DNA from: Pyrenophora tritici-repentis
Taxonomy: Eukaryota > Ascomycota > Dothideomycetes > Pleosporales > Pleosporaceae
DNA: 64,000 nt
NCBI RefSeq assembly: GCF_003171515.1
Contig: NC_089390.1
Span: forward strand, 3,906,001 to 3,970,000
Direction: 5' to 3'
Shown: positions 47,157-57,755 of the stretch, in pieces
How positions within the stretch are numbered: position 1 is the stretch's first letter
Layout: the number at the start of each line of letters is the position of its first letter
The notes under the pieces: model-generated
Databases searched by the model: none
Told to the model about the DNA's origin: nothing
What the model saw: only the letters and a program-made list of their open reading frames with translations
Program-made: the position numbers and the translations under genes

Positions 47157-48185
47157 ATGGCGAGCGCATCAGCCAATCTGGCTCGACTCCGAAAGCTGCT
47201 GGGAGAAGATGGCGCGTCTACGTTGACCCACGCCCCCCTCAATCGCGTTGTTACTGCACATCAGTCCTATGAGCCACAAGCGATACCATTCATGCTCCTT
47301 TTCGGTACTGTCCACGACAAGTCGACAGGTCGTCCAGGACAGATCTGGGTGTTATTTTATCCGCCTGCTGAGGACGATGGTGCTGCAGCGGTAGAGTTCC
47401 ACTCCTATGACGCTATCAGCGATACTTCGTTCAGGTTTGACAAGCAAAATATCTGCAGTGTGACGACAGAAGTCGCGCCGGCATTCAAGACACCGAAACG
47501 AAGCTCTAAGGCCAAGTACGAAGCTCTCGCAAAATACTATTTCTTGGAGAAGTTGGCTAGTATGGAGTGCCAGGAGGGTGGTACCGTGGAACTACAGGTC
47601 GACATTCGTATCGGCCAGAGCCTACTCGACGCATTGAAAAGCGTCTGCATCAAGTTCAAGAAGCATGCAGAGTCGCAGATACCCGTGAGGGAGTCGCGAT
47701 CAATGTCCGCCACCCTTCTGAGTGACCCAGATGGGGTTGCACGACTGATGTCAGCTTCGCCTGAACTTGGTAAACCGTTTGTGTTACTGCCACCGCGTAT
47801 CGCTTCACGTGCTGTAAGTTCATCGCGAGCAGCGTTGCATCTCATCCCGCATTATACTTCTTCAAAGCGCTAATGACTGTAGCGCGATGAGATTGACCAT
47901 ACCGATAAGGTCAACGCTCTCGCAGACCTCAGAACCAAGGAAGCCGAAATCGACGTAGCTACCGAAGACATCGAAAAAGAGATGGAGACATTGCAGGAAT
48001 CACGGCCCAAGATTAATGAAGAACTCCAGCAACTTGAGCGGGAGCTTGGGATCAAACGAGAGCACAAGATGGAAATCGCTGCGCAACGTGAAGATTTTTT
48101 CAAAGACATGTCGCTTGCCGAAGCTTTTGAGCTGGGTAGGGAAGTCGAGCGCAATCGTCATAAGAAGCGACAGAGGTTGAGTTGA
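47157..48185 (+). CDS. paralogue B: unknown protein with YYF-like helix and coiled coil (319 aa)
   Basis: Two exons, 47157-47813 and 47883-48185 (69-bp intron, GTAAGT donor, phase 0). The N-terminal part is beta-rich (IPFMLLFGTVHD, GQIWVLFYPP, AVEFHSYDA). The helix YEALAKYYFLEKLAS (about 121-135) is followed by VELQVDIRIGQSLLDALKSVCIKFKK (about 144-170), the same element order as in A, C, D and E. Exon 2 is almost entirely coiled coil (TEDIEKEMETLQESRPK, INEELQQLERELGIKREH), then SLAEAFELGREVERN and a basic tail NRHKKRQRLS that could be a nuclear signal. This is the cleanest member of the cluster and a good family reference. Its function cannot be read from the sequence. Confidence 0.8.
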
Positions 48186-49097
48186 GAGGGAAGCTGGCGT
48201 CGGGCTTCTATGAGTTTGCAGTCTCGTCCATTTTCTATTGCAGGCCACGTCCACTGGCCACGTGCATAATTGAACGAGCAACTGTCAGCGTTTGCAGTAG
48301 TGTTGGATGTCAGGACCGAATAGGAGAAGCTCCATAATACGATAGCGAGACAATCAGTTGAATTACACCGAAAGGGCTAGCAAATTTGCTACCCTCAACT
48401 TGGGGAGACCTTGCAGTGTTCACCCACGCACCTTTGTTCTTTTGTTTCCATTTCCGGAATTCACTATATCAACTGACTGAATCTTGACCTTGTACAGTGG
48501 ACCTCATGGCCTATAACCATTGCAACTAAACGACTTCATAACAACCTCGCGATCACAAGACGAAACTCGCCCTGAATCTTGAGCCCTCTTTTCGCCAGTT
48601 TGGCCACGATATCCAATAGCACCCTCAGCGGGTGATCGGCCCTCCTTTGAAAAGCTGAACGCGGCCAAGCGTACCTTCTCAAATTCCTTCCTTATCGGTG
48701 CGTCACGTTCGATAAAGGGCGCAACAATATACCGGTACTTATGTGGTGCTCATGTATTGCCGAGATTCGGACGATGCGGTGGGGTGTGGCGGGGCAATAT
48801 ATTGAGATCCCGTTGAGAGACTTATAAGGTGGCAGGTTCGATTGAGGTGTGAAGACAGCCGGAGTTGTATGAATGCCCACACTCTGGCAATGACGGGAAG
48901 ACATTTGTGCACACTATTGAATTAATGTCCTCAAATTGTAATTGATGAACCAGTACTACAACAGTACCTAGGTATTCTTGATGTTCAGAAGTGACTTGAA
49001 CATCATTGTCGCCAGATGCACGCGTGCTTGTTGCAGGTTCAGGGAGGGCGTGCAGGGACCACGGAAGTCGCCATATCAACCATGCCAGGTGACGACA
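48186..49097. other. intergenic interval left of the nested transposon
   Basis: No supported gene. It ends at the TA target site (49098-49099) of the Fot1-like element. Confidence 0.55.
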
Positions 49098-49099
49098 TA

Positions 49100-49150
49100 A
49101 CGTGTCCGTGCGCGTGATGCGCGGATTCGCGTGATGCGCGGGGAACACCA
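49100..49150 (+). repeat. left terminal inverted repeat of the Fot1-like element
   Basis: 51 bp starting ACGTGTCCGTGCGCG, an exact reverse complement of 57337-57387. Identity ends at base 52. Confidence 0.97.
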
Positions 49151-49301
49151 TATCCACTACTTCAAAAATGAAGCTATTAAGCCACGTATATAAGCTGTTA
49201 TTATACGAATTTATAGAGGGGGAGTAATTAGATGCTTGCGATCAACTTGTACTATCTATATTTTGATGGGAGGTTGACGTTGCGGCCACGTGATGTGAGC
49301 T

Positions 49302-49324
49302 TTGATGTTGATGTTGATGTTGAT
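49302..49324 (-). repeat. hexanucleotide 3' tail of the LINE
   Basis: About 3.8 copies of TTGATG on the plus strand (CATCAA on the element strand) at the 3' end of the LINE, overlapping the target duplication. Simple-repeat tails instead of poly(A) are known in I/Tad-type elements. Confidence 0.8.
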
Positions 49325-49730
49325 TATGGTTTAACGCCCTATCTGTAACCTCCCATAGGGTATTCGGGCGGGTCCCGCCGTGGTCTTATAGTGCTGTCGC
49401 ACTTGCCTCGTGGAACCTATTCCTAGGTGTTTTGTATCTAAGGGGAGTGATGTCCTGCCTATATACATGTTCGTGAAAAGGACTCCCGCCATTTGAAGCC
49501 GTTTTCCTACAATATTCTAGTATTTCGTGGCTTGCGCCTTTGATCGATGCAGTACAATAACTGCTTTTTAGAGAGAGAAACGAAAAAGTAACAAGAGGCA
49601 ATTTAAGATACAATGAAAGTTTTAAAAGAGAGCGTGTGGGTTGTGGCATCTATGCGGCGTTTTGCCGCGAATCCTACACTGAATAATGCCAAGGAATTCA
49701 GCGGGTCTTTGTGAAATTCAAAAATAGAAA

Positions 49731-52700
49731 TCACTCGTTATAGAAGGAGTTCGTTACCTTAACGAAGGTCTCGAACTCTTGTGGCTGGTCTATTAATTGC
49801 GCGAGGTACGCTAGGCCTTCCTGTCTTGTGCGAGGGGGCACGATGGGGCGTAGAGGCCACTTCTTGAAGTGTGTTGTGGCTCTCTTGCAGAACACTAGGT
49901 GTTCTGGCGTCTTGGGCCTGCCGCATAGGCATTTCGAGGTATCCTCGTGGTTGAATTTTCGGTGGTACCATTCAAAGTCGCCATGCGTTGAGCGTATCAT
50001 AAGGACTTTCGCGAGTATCCTTCGGGGTAGCCATAGCGCTGCGGGCGTGCGCCTAGTATCGTATGGCAGCTGCCATTGCGTGTACCATGCTGATAGCCTA
50101 CTGCTCTTATCCTGCCACCAAGTGTCCCTTGTATGTTCGAGGAGGCGGCGGCCTACTGTTCGTATACCGGATCTTGTGGGGGAGGCGGCCATGCCGTATG
50201 GCTGGTGCGGGTCTTTGGCCTCGCTGTCAGCCAGCTGGTCGGCGAGCTCGTTTCCAACAATCTTCATGTGTCCCGGCGCCCACCGCGTTTTCACGTTGTA
50301 GGCCTCCATAGCTCCATGGATTTGGAGGAACGCCCATTGGGAGGAGGTAGGGGCGGTTCCGCGTATGCCCCATATTACCGAAGTGCTGTCTATGCAAAGT
50401 ACGATCTCCCTCTGGCTAGGCAGTGAGAGTTGTAGTGCGTGTTTGAGTCCTCTGCACGCGCCTATAGCCTCCGCATCGAAGACGTGGCTAAGGGCATTTA
50501 GTGAGCCTTGTCCAGTCGCCACGGCGGCCTGGCCCTGGTATATAGCGTACCCGTAAGTGACCACCCTTGTACCGTTGATTTGTTGTTCAGACCCGTCTGA
50601 GAAGACAGTGATTGTCTCTTGTCCAAGAGACTCCCACCAGATGGTGAAATTCTGGGCAGCAATGTCCTTTCCTTGCCCTTGCGTTGGATCCTGCCTCGAC
50701 CCGTCTGAAAAGTGAGGGCTGGCTAGGACGTTTCGGGGTGTGGCGGGTAGCAGTTGTGCTACGCGCTGAACCTTCGATCTTGGTATCCGTCGGTTGCCCG
50801 CTGCGCGTCCTCGTATGACTAGTGGCAGTGTAGTTCTATTAGTAAGTGGGTGCTTGTCGTCTATTGTGCGTAGGTGAACTGCAAAGCGGAGCTTGGCCTC
50901 CTCTAGCGCCACCTGTGCCGACGGCATCGCAGCTTCTCTTAGCAGTACTGCGTTTGGTGTTGTCCTCCACGCAGGGAGGATTGCCTTCGTGGCTGCTATT
51001 AGTGCCTGATCTATCGTGGTTAGGTGCCAGCCTACCCTAGTGCTGACCGTGGGTTTACGGGAAACCCTTGCAATTCGTGGGTTCTTCGTCCTGCCCTCGT
51101 ACCATGTTTCGGCTCCGTATAGTAGTATGGGCAGGATACATGTTATGGCTGCCTTGCGTAGCGATCCTGCTGGAGGGCCGTGGGCTGTGTTGGCGAGGCT
51201 CCGGAGATGGTTCGCTACTTTCCTAGCTTGCGCCGCCCTTTCTGCGACGTGCTTCTTGAAAGTTAGTCCCCTATCAAACCACACCCCAAGCCAGCGCAGC
51301 GCTGTCTGGCTTCCCCCTGCGCAGGGGCTATAGGGTGAATTGTTTGATCTTCCAATTGGATTGGCGGCGCATGTAGTCCTTTCTGGCGCGTGAGGTGGAT
51401 CAGCTCCCGTTTCTCTGGTGCAAACGTGATCTTGTTCGCAGCTCCCCATTCATTGATAGATTTGAGGTCCTCTGCTAGCAGTGCGACGTTCTCGTCTAAA
51501 GAGTGGGAGACCCGGTATAGGTTGATGTCGTCGGCATACCCGAACCGGAGTTTTCGGTCCTGGTTGAGTAGTTCAGCTAGGTATAGGGTGTATAGGACCG
51601 GTGATAGCGGCGATCCCTGCGGGGTGCCGCAGGCCACTCGATGTACAGGTGTAGTGACATTGCCTAGGCGTACTCGCACCCTCCTTTCCGACAGGAAGTT
51701 CTGGATAAATTTCCGGAGTAGGGGTGGCCACCCTTGTTGCCGCATTCGGTGTAGTAGCCTGTTTTTCAGTAGCGCGTCAAACGCCCCTTGGACGTCTAAC
51801 GTGAGCATAGAGACATGCTCGTGTCTTGACCAAGCCATCTCCACGTCGTGTGTGAATGCGGTCGCCAGGTCCATCGCAGAGCGTTTTGGCAGCGCTCCAC
51901 CGTGCTGTGGGCTTAGGATGTCAAAAGCCATAGCTGTGTGTGCTATGCGCCTTGCTATGATACGCTCGAGTCCCTTCCCTAGACAGGACGATAGGGCAAT
52001 TGGTCTCATTGATCTGGGTGAGGACTTATCCTTCTTCCCGACTTTGGGTATCATGGCCACTTCTACCGTCTTCCAGGCGGCTGGGTAGTGGCCTTGTTCC
52101 ATGCACGCCCGGTAGATGCCTAGCACTAGGTGTCTAATGTGTTCCCAGCATGCCTTTAGGAGTCGGACGGTCACCTGATCGGGTCCTGGGGAGGTGCTAG
52201 ATACTCCAATCACGTAGCGTTCAGTCTCCTCCATCGATATGTATGTGTCCCATGGTAGTGGCGTGGTTTGCGGGTCGTTGTCAAGAGGCGGTGGTTCTAG
52301 GAGGTCGTCCTCCGCCGAAAAACGGTCGAGGATTGCCTCTCTAAGTGCCTCAGCTTTCTCGAGTGGTGCTGTGATTGTCCTACCTTCGATTACAAGTGGG
52401 GTGTCCCGTTGGTCGAATGATAGTTTATGCCAGCCTACTAGCTTGTATAGATCTTTGTCGTTATTACAGCCGTCTATGCGCTGCTGCCAGTACGTTCTCT
52501 TGGCTTTTCGTACCGTAGCTAGGAACGCACGGGTGGCTTCTGAGGGGGATTGGCCATAGTCCGACTTTTCCTGGATATGCCGCTTATACGCCACTCTACA
52601 GTCCTCTGTCCACCATGGGGCGGAGTGGCCTTTTTCTCTATTTGGTGTTCCCGCCGCGTGCATTGCATCTCCTATAGCTTGGGTGATTCTAGCTATGCTT

Positions 52701-53536
52701 GCGTCGATTACGTCCGCTGGGGCGCTATTGCTAATTGGCTGTACGCCTACTGTGTAGAGTTGAACTAGCCCGGCAAACCTATCTATGTTTCTCTCGTGGA
52801 CCCGGTAGTGATGCTGTTCTAGCACCGCTCTCCCTCGGCTTGGAAGGACAGTCACTAGGGTGAAATGGTCTGACCCTGTATACATATCTTCGCGGACTGT
52901 CGTTCTAGCGAAGGGTATATTTGAGAAGGATACGTCTAGCACGTGTCCCGCCCGATGTGTTGGGTTACCTGCCTCGCCGATGTAGGGTATGTCGTTCTGA
53001 GTGGCCCAGCGGGCGATCTCTGCCCCCCTATTGGCCGACGTGGAGCCGGGCTCAAAAAGTTCATGGCGGGCGTTTAAGTCACCCCCTATAAGGCAGTTAC
53101 GGGGTGGCGTTAAAGCTGTGAGGTATTGAAATGTCGAGTCATTCTGTGGCTGCCTATAAACATTCAATATGCGGTAGCCGTTGGCCTCGATCCATAGCAC
53201 ATCCCGGCTGATGCGTGGGTGTATAAGAGTAGCCCTTATATTTGGGCTCTTACGGGTATAGGTGAGCACCCGTGGTCGGTCAGTTCCCCACGTTGTGGGG
53301 TTGTTCCAGCTTATCACTGGCGATATCATATGGAATCCTGGGTGTGTAGAGGTCCGGGTTCCAGTGAGAGTAAAGGGTTCTTGGATGCATACTATGTCTA
53401 TGTCTGCTTCCCATGCACGTTCTAAGGCTGTAATGTGGCAAGGCGAGCTTCTGGCCACATTCACCCAGCATACCTGCATTTGTCTGTGTCGGTGTGGCGT
53501 GGTTTCGCCGGGTGAATTTGCGGGTTGTGCCCTCAT
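49731..53536 (-). pseudogene. LINE ORF2: endonuclease, reverse transcriptase, RNase H; one frameshift
   Basis: The APE-type endonuclease shows IQEPF (about 51), GGDLNARH and GSDHFTL. RT follows with GTPQGSPLSPVLY and the catalytic FGYADDINLY (about 667). The frame then shifts: upstream reading ends ...APAQGEAR, while the homologous continuation GSQTALRWLGVWFDRGL is in another frame. The break is at a C5 run (51313-51317 on plus; G5 on the element strand), consistent with loss of one G. Downstream, RNase H has VFSDGSEQ, FDAEAIGACRGL, CIDSTSVI and NELADQLADSEA, and the end has CLCGRPKTPEHLVFC. These enzymes perform target-primed reverse transcription in the nucleus. Apart from this one base it looks intact, so a sequencing slip is possible. 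Confidence 0.93.
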
Positions 53537-53538
53537 TA
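53533..53538 (-). promoter_or_regulatory. UAAUGA stop-start overlap between LINE ORF1 and ORF2
   Basis: On the element strand the sequence TAATGA holds the ORF1 stop (TAA, 53538-53536) and the ORF2 start (ATG, 53536-53534), sharing one A. This hexamer is known to couple termination and re-initiation in the silkworm LINE SART1. Here the placement is seen directly; the mechanism is inferred by analogy. Confidence 0.8.
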
Positions 53539-55215
53539 CGCACTAGATCCGAGGCTCATTTCAGTGTCAGCGTGCTCAGACGATGACGTATTAGGGTCTT
53601 GGTCAGCGGTGCTAGGCTGCACGCTTCTAGCAGACATTCGCGCTAGGTTGAGGTCTTGCGTAGTTGCAGCTGTTCTCTTAGACCTCCTAGTCCCTAGGGT
53701 GGTTGCGGGCTCTCTAACAGTGGCTGTGTTTAGGTTGTTTACGTCTTGTCGGCTTCTTTTACTTGCGTCCGTAGGTGTTCCCACAGGCTCAGTAGTATTA
53801 GCTATGTCGCCGTCCGTGATTTCAATGGAGGTTTCGACCGTGCTGCCTGTCTGTCTTCCTCTAGCTGGCTGCATTGCCTCAGAAGCACGGTCACCCGCCT
53901 CCCTAATGACTTTTAGTTCCCCCTTTGTGGGTTGGATGAGTCGGCCGTTCGCCCTCGTTGGGGCTGCTGGGCACTTGTCGTGGGTTGCTGGAAATGGGCC
54001 GTGGCAGTTGGCGCACTTTGGTGTGTCTTTGCATTGTTCTCCGTGTGGTCCCTGGTGAGTTGCCGTTGTTTTGCTGCATGTCGTGCAGCGGGCTGGCCTT
54101 GTGCAGCGGCTGGTTTTGCAGTACCCTAGGCAGCCTGGGTCGTGCAGCATTGTAGGTGAGTTCTTCTTTATCTCGTGCGCGTAGTCGCCCGTCCCAAATA
54201 GGCGAAACGATCGTACGGGTCTGGTGAAAGATATAATCCAGGTTGTCCTTCCCTCCGTGGGTCCATGTCTGGAGGGCCGGCAGCTCGCCGGTTCGATCCC
54301 TGTCTGGGACAGAGCTTCGCTGACTATATCGTCTATTGTGGTGGGTATACTTTCCCCTGTGATAGTGCGGTATGAGCTTTCTACGCCCTGGACTGCATAG
54401 TTCACCCATCGTTCAGGTAGTCTTGCGCTCTCGCCCTCTACCGCTCGGATCATGAGTTCGCGATTCTCCTGCCCCATAAGCAGGGCCTTGATTTTGTCGT
54501 TGCGGGGCGTAATCGCCCAGCCAGTCTTGATATGTTTTGCCGTAGGTATGTCGGAGGGGGTAATTTCCTTAATCGCCTTTACAATAGCCATGCGGGCCGC
54601 AAATGGTGATGCCCGTTGGAGCCGAGCCTCCGCTCCAACCGCTATAAGGATACGGTTGTCAGTGTTTAGAGGTCGCCTAGGAGTTTGAGCTAGCTGCTTT
54701 GGGGCAGCCGTGGCCGCTTTCGTCGTAGCGGCCCCCCTTGCTGGGGGGGTTGGATTTTTCAGGGTCCTAGCTACGTCCGCCCAGGAGCGGTGCGTAGTGT
54801 CAGAGTCGCTCCCTGAGTTTGGGGGCGTGATTAGGGGCGTGATTAGGGAGGTGTTAATAGCCCTTAGCACCTTCTGTTGAAGGTCCTTAGCCACACGGGC
54901 TCCGTCTGGGTCGGTGTACTTCCCAAGGCATCTGTCGACAGCTGTCGCTAGATCCGTTATGATGGAGTGGTGGAGGTTTGTAGCTTTTTGGGCTGCCTGA
55001 ATCCGCTGGCGGACCGCTTCAGAGACAGCTTGATTGTAGGAGGTGGGCGCAGTGCTACCGATAGAAGGTTCAGCACGAGTATGTGCTCGCTGCCTCCTCT
55101 TGTTGCCGCGCAGGTCAGTATTAATAGGGCTCTCAGGCTCCTCTGATCGTGTATGGGGGGGTTGGGCACTCCGTGGCGCCCTCTCTGGAGTTTCTACATT
55201 AGCCATTCTAACCAC
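53536..55215 (-). CDS. LINE ORF1: Gag-like RNA-binding protein (559 aa)
   Basis: An uninterrupted frame from 55215 (MVRMANVETPERAP; a second ATG lies three codons in). The N-terminal third is polar and basic, the middle may be an RRM-like fold (WAITPRNDKIKALLMGQ), and the C-terminal third has clustered Cys/His knuckles (CLGYCKTSRC, ARCTTCSKT, CANCHGPFPATHDKC), typical of nucleic-acid-binding ORF1 proteins of Tad/I/R1-type LINEs. It coats element RNA in the particle. The tail is Thr/Ser-rich. Its stop overlaps the ORF2 start. Confidence 0.93.
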   Translation of the reverse strand: MVRMANVETPERAPRSAQPPHTRSEEPESPINTDLRGNKRRQRAHTRAEPSIGSTAPTSYNQAVSEAVRQRIQAAQKATNLHHSIITDLATAVDRCLGKYTDPDGARVAKDLQQKVLRAINTSLITPLITPPNSGSDSDTTHRSWADVARTLKNPTPPARGAATTKAATAAPKQLAQTPRRPLNTDNRILIAVGAEARLQRASPFAARMAIVKAIKEITPSDIPTAKHIKTGWAITPRNDKIKALLMGQENRELMIRAVEGESARLPERWVNYAVQGVESSYRTITGESIPTTIDDIVSEALSQTGIEPASCRPSRHGPTEGRTTWIISFTRPVRSFRLFGTGDYAHEIKKNSPTMLHDPGCLGYCKTSRCTRPARCTTCSKTTATHQGPHGEQCKDTPKCANCHGPFPATHDKCPAAPTRANGRLIQPTKGELKVIREAGDRASEAMQPARGRQTGSTVETSIEITDGDIANTTEPVGTPTDASKRSRQDVNNLNTATVREPATTLGTRRSKRTAATTQDLNLARMSARSVQPSTADQDPNTSSSEHADTEMSLGSSA

Positions 55216-56231
55216 CTCCGCGAGAGCAGAAAGCGGTTATTTAGCTGAGGTAGTTACAGGCCGCCGTGCCGTTAAAATGATGTAAAAATCGTATAATTTT
55301 ATAAGGGTCCCAAATTCCTTAAAAGTTGGTGTTCGGTGTGTGAGCTTTGATGGAGGAGCTGGAGGCTCTTCTTGAACTTGAGCACCAGCGCGAGCAGCCT
55401 CAACGCGTTTTTGACGCTTGTTGTTCGATGAGGTAGCTGCTGAAGCTCTCCTCTTTCCCTTTTGGGGTAGTTGTATAGCTTTAGCAGCGTCTCTCTCCTC
55501 CTTCTGGCGCGCGCGTTCAGCTGCTTTCTCAGCTCGCTCAAGCTCCCTCATCTCCTTGAGTCTCTGCCTCTCCACACGCCTCTCCTCGAGCTCATCTTGA
55601 CGCTGCAGTCGAGCCTCCTCGCGCTGCTTCTTGGACCGTGCTTTTTGGAGTTTCTCCTCCGTCTCATCTCGCTCCCGTACTGCTTCTCTAGCTCGAGCCT
55701 CACGCAGCTTGCGAGGAGACCAGAAGACAGAGCCACCGTGATACTCCTGGCGCTGTTGAAGGTCAAGAGCTTTGCCCTTCTTCCTGTGCTTCTTTTTATG
55801 TTGAAGAGCCTCCTTTAAGCCCTCGTTCTCATGCTTTAAAAGCTCATAGTGCACAGAGAGATGGTGAACGCTTGAGCGCAGCTTTCTTGCCTCATACTGA
55901 TGGCTATCATTAACAGCAGCTCGTACTAGCCGATCGAGCTTTCTCCAGTCATGATCAGAGAGCCCTGACGATGAGCTTCTCTCAGCTTCTGGCGTGCTAG
56001 CAAATCTACGAAGGATAACGTTGGCATCCATCGGCCAGATCCCAGTGGCTTCGAAGGCCTTCAATATGAGGCTCTCTGTGAAGGAGGATATCCAGGCGCT
56101 CCAGAAGAGCGGGAAGAAGTCCCCTTTCTTGATTGGAATAAGGCCTTGAGCCTTATGGAGATGGTTAGTGAGCTCGTTAGAGTAGGCTTGAGAGAGTGGC
56201 TTGAACAGCACTACATCTAGCGGCTGGAGCG

Positions 56232-56359
56232 CAGACTCCGCAACAATCAATCGATTGACATGATTGATTCCTATATAGGTTAAAGAATTACTTCATTAGG
56301 CAGCCTTTAACCTAGATAGGAATCAATCATGCCGATCCGATTGATTGTTGCGGAGTCTG
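56232..56359. mobile_element. 128-bp hAT-like foldback MITE with 8-bp TSD
   Basis: The ends are CAGACTCCG... / ...CGGAGTCTG with perfect 22-bp TIRs. A second pair of inner arms (about 25 bp, one mismatch) makes the whole element nearly palindromic. It is flanked by CTGGAGCG at 56224-56231 and 56360-56367. CA(G)-type ends with an 8-bp duplication fit the hAT superfamily. It carries no coding capacity and interrupts the transposase three codons before the third catalytic Asp. Confidence 0.95.
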
Positions 56360-57336
56360 CTGGAGCGTATGGGTCGAATGGGGAGGAAGGATCATGAGGA
56401 GGATCCTATGGCGATCGCAGTACTTAATAAACTCCATCGTGAGGTGAGATCCATGGCCATCAAGGATGAGCAATCTCCATCTACCTGATCGTTGCTTTGT
56501 AGAGCGATCAAACACCTGCTCCAGCCAAGCTAGGCCTACGTTATCATTTGACCAGCCTGTTGGAGATGATGAGACAAAGACCTCATGTTCTCCTGCCTTG
56601 ATATCTTCTACCCAACTCGATCGTATAGCTCCATTTTTAGCTGCGTAGATAAGGGCTGGAGGCAGCGAGCTCCCATCAGCGCAGCAGCAGGCCAGGACTG
56701 TCAGAAACTCGCGTGATCCATCCTGGAGAGATGCTCGAACCTCCTTCTTCTCCCATTGACGCCTGCTGAATATCCTCTTACTTCTGCCTATCAAGCCAAT
56801 TAAGAAGCCCTTCTCATCCATATTGTATATATCTCGAGCCTCTAGGTGATATTCGGTGATCTTTCGATGCAGCAGCTCGAAGTAGAGTCTATACTTTGAC
56901 TCAGAATCAGCCAGGTGGCGCGTACGATCCATGGCGCTGGTCCACTTTGAGATGAGATGGATCTCGTGTCGGTTGATGAAGCGAGTAACCCAGCTCTCGC
57001 TGAGCTGCTGATGGGCTACTTCTGATGAGAAATTCCTGATCATCTCTCGTGTAGGAGGAATGCCTCGCTTTGTGAGCTTTTCGATATATCTCACAAGCTC
57101 TAGCTCTTGTTGTGGGTTGAGTTTCTGCTGGTTGAAGTTCTTGTCTCTTTCTGAGCTTGTCTGGCCCTGGTGCCTTCGGGTCAACGTAGATCTCACAACA
57201 CCATGCTTAGCAGCAATTTTAGTATACGAGAACTGTTCTCCTGGCTCTAGATTTTCAATATCTTCAATCGCAGCTTGAATTGGGTCCATATTGGTGGAGT
57301 TAACGTGTGTTGAAGGTGAAGGGGTTTGACGTGTTT

Positions 57337-57387
57337 TGGTGTTCCCCGCGCATCACGCGAATCCGCGCATCACGCGCACGGACACGT
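57337..57387 (-). repeat. right terminal inverted repeat of the Fot1-like element
   Basis: 51 bp, exact reverse complement of 49100-49150. The transposase ATG begins 48 bp inside it. Confidence 0.97.
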
Positions 57388-57389
57388 TA

Positions 57390-57755
57390 GTTAAGGATCG
57401 CCGCAAATCGCGAACAATCGCTGTCGACAGAACATCTTCGCCAACAACTTAGAGATAACTACTCCATCTTGTATTAGAATATTATGTAGATTCTAAGCAT
57501 TGCCTTGTTAACATCATCTGAATTTCTCCTACTTCTGATATTGATACGTTCAGGGTTGATATTCGTGGCTCACGTGTTAGCGCGTTCTCGCTAAACGTGA
57601 CGGATGCTTTGGGTTTCTCCCTTGAACCCTGCCCCTCACAGTTGTTGCGCACCGCCGCTCGCTTTACTCCTCTTTCTCTTTCATTGCGTCTCATACCTTT
57701 TCGGGACCATTAAACCTTGATCACTATATCACTCGGTCAGAGACCCGAGCCCGCC
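57390..57755. other. upstream region of paralogue C
   Basis: Begins at the right TA duplication of the transposon, so the element inserted about 370 bp upstream of the C start codon. No gene seen. Confidence 0.55.

Larger units (their letters stand above)
49308..55338 (-). mobile_element. Tad-like LINE (non-LTR retrotransposon), about 6.0 kb
   Basis: Full-length layout on the minus strand: 123-bp 5' UTR, ORF1 (55215-53536), ORF2 (53536-49731), about 400-bp 3' UTR and a TTGATG-type tail. It is flanked by a 14-bp direct repeat TGTGAGCTTTGATG (49294-49307, 55339-55352) inside the Fot1-like transposase gene. The endonuclease-RT-RNase H order and the C-terminal Cys/His motif place it near the fungal Tad/I group. 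The only visible lesion is a one-base shift in ORF2. Confidence 0.95.
49252..57289 (-). pseudogene. Fot1/pogo-type DDE transposase split by LINE and MITE insertions
   Basis: Three pieces remain in the same phase once the insertions and one copy of each target duplication are ignored: 57289-56360 (310 codons), 56223-55339 (295 codons) and 49293-49252 (13 codons and TAG), 618 aa in total. Piece 1 has the helix-turn-helix (YTKIAAKHGVVRSTLTRR), the CENPB-type DNA-binding region (SESWVTRFINRHEIHL), catalytic Asp 1 in NMDEKGF and Asp 2 in LDGHGSH. Piece 2 opens with the third Asp (PLDVVLF), about 35 residues after Asp 2, and ends in a long charged coiled coil. No other stop or shift is present, so the enzyme was intact when the insertions happened. 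Confidence 0.95.
49100..57387 (-). mobile_element. Fot1/pogo-like DNA transposon carrying two nested insertions
   Basis: The termini are perfect 51-bp inverted repeats (49100-49150 and 57337-57387), flanked by TA (49098-49099, 57388-57389), the Tc1/mariner-pogo target duplication. Each TIR contains a 14-bp CGCGTGATGCGCGG motif twice. Inside lie a LINE (49308-55338 plus one 14-bp duplication) and a MITE (56232-56359 plus one 8-bp duplication). Subtracting them leaves about 2107 bp, the normal size for a Fot1-class element, with a transposase reading toward lower coordinates. The element separates paralogues B and C. Confidence 0.96.

Noticed and set aside
51263..51449. Programmed frameshift between RT and RNase H of the LINE
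   Set aside because: Related elements use one continuous ORF2 and the break is at a plain G5 run with no slippery heptamer or stem; deletion or read error is simpler.
54270..54310. GGTTCGATCCC in LINE ORF1 resembling a tRNA T arm
   Set aside because: No stem pairing and no A box; it lies inside an intact coding frame.
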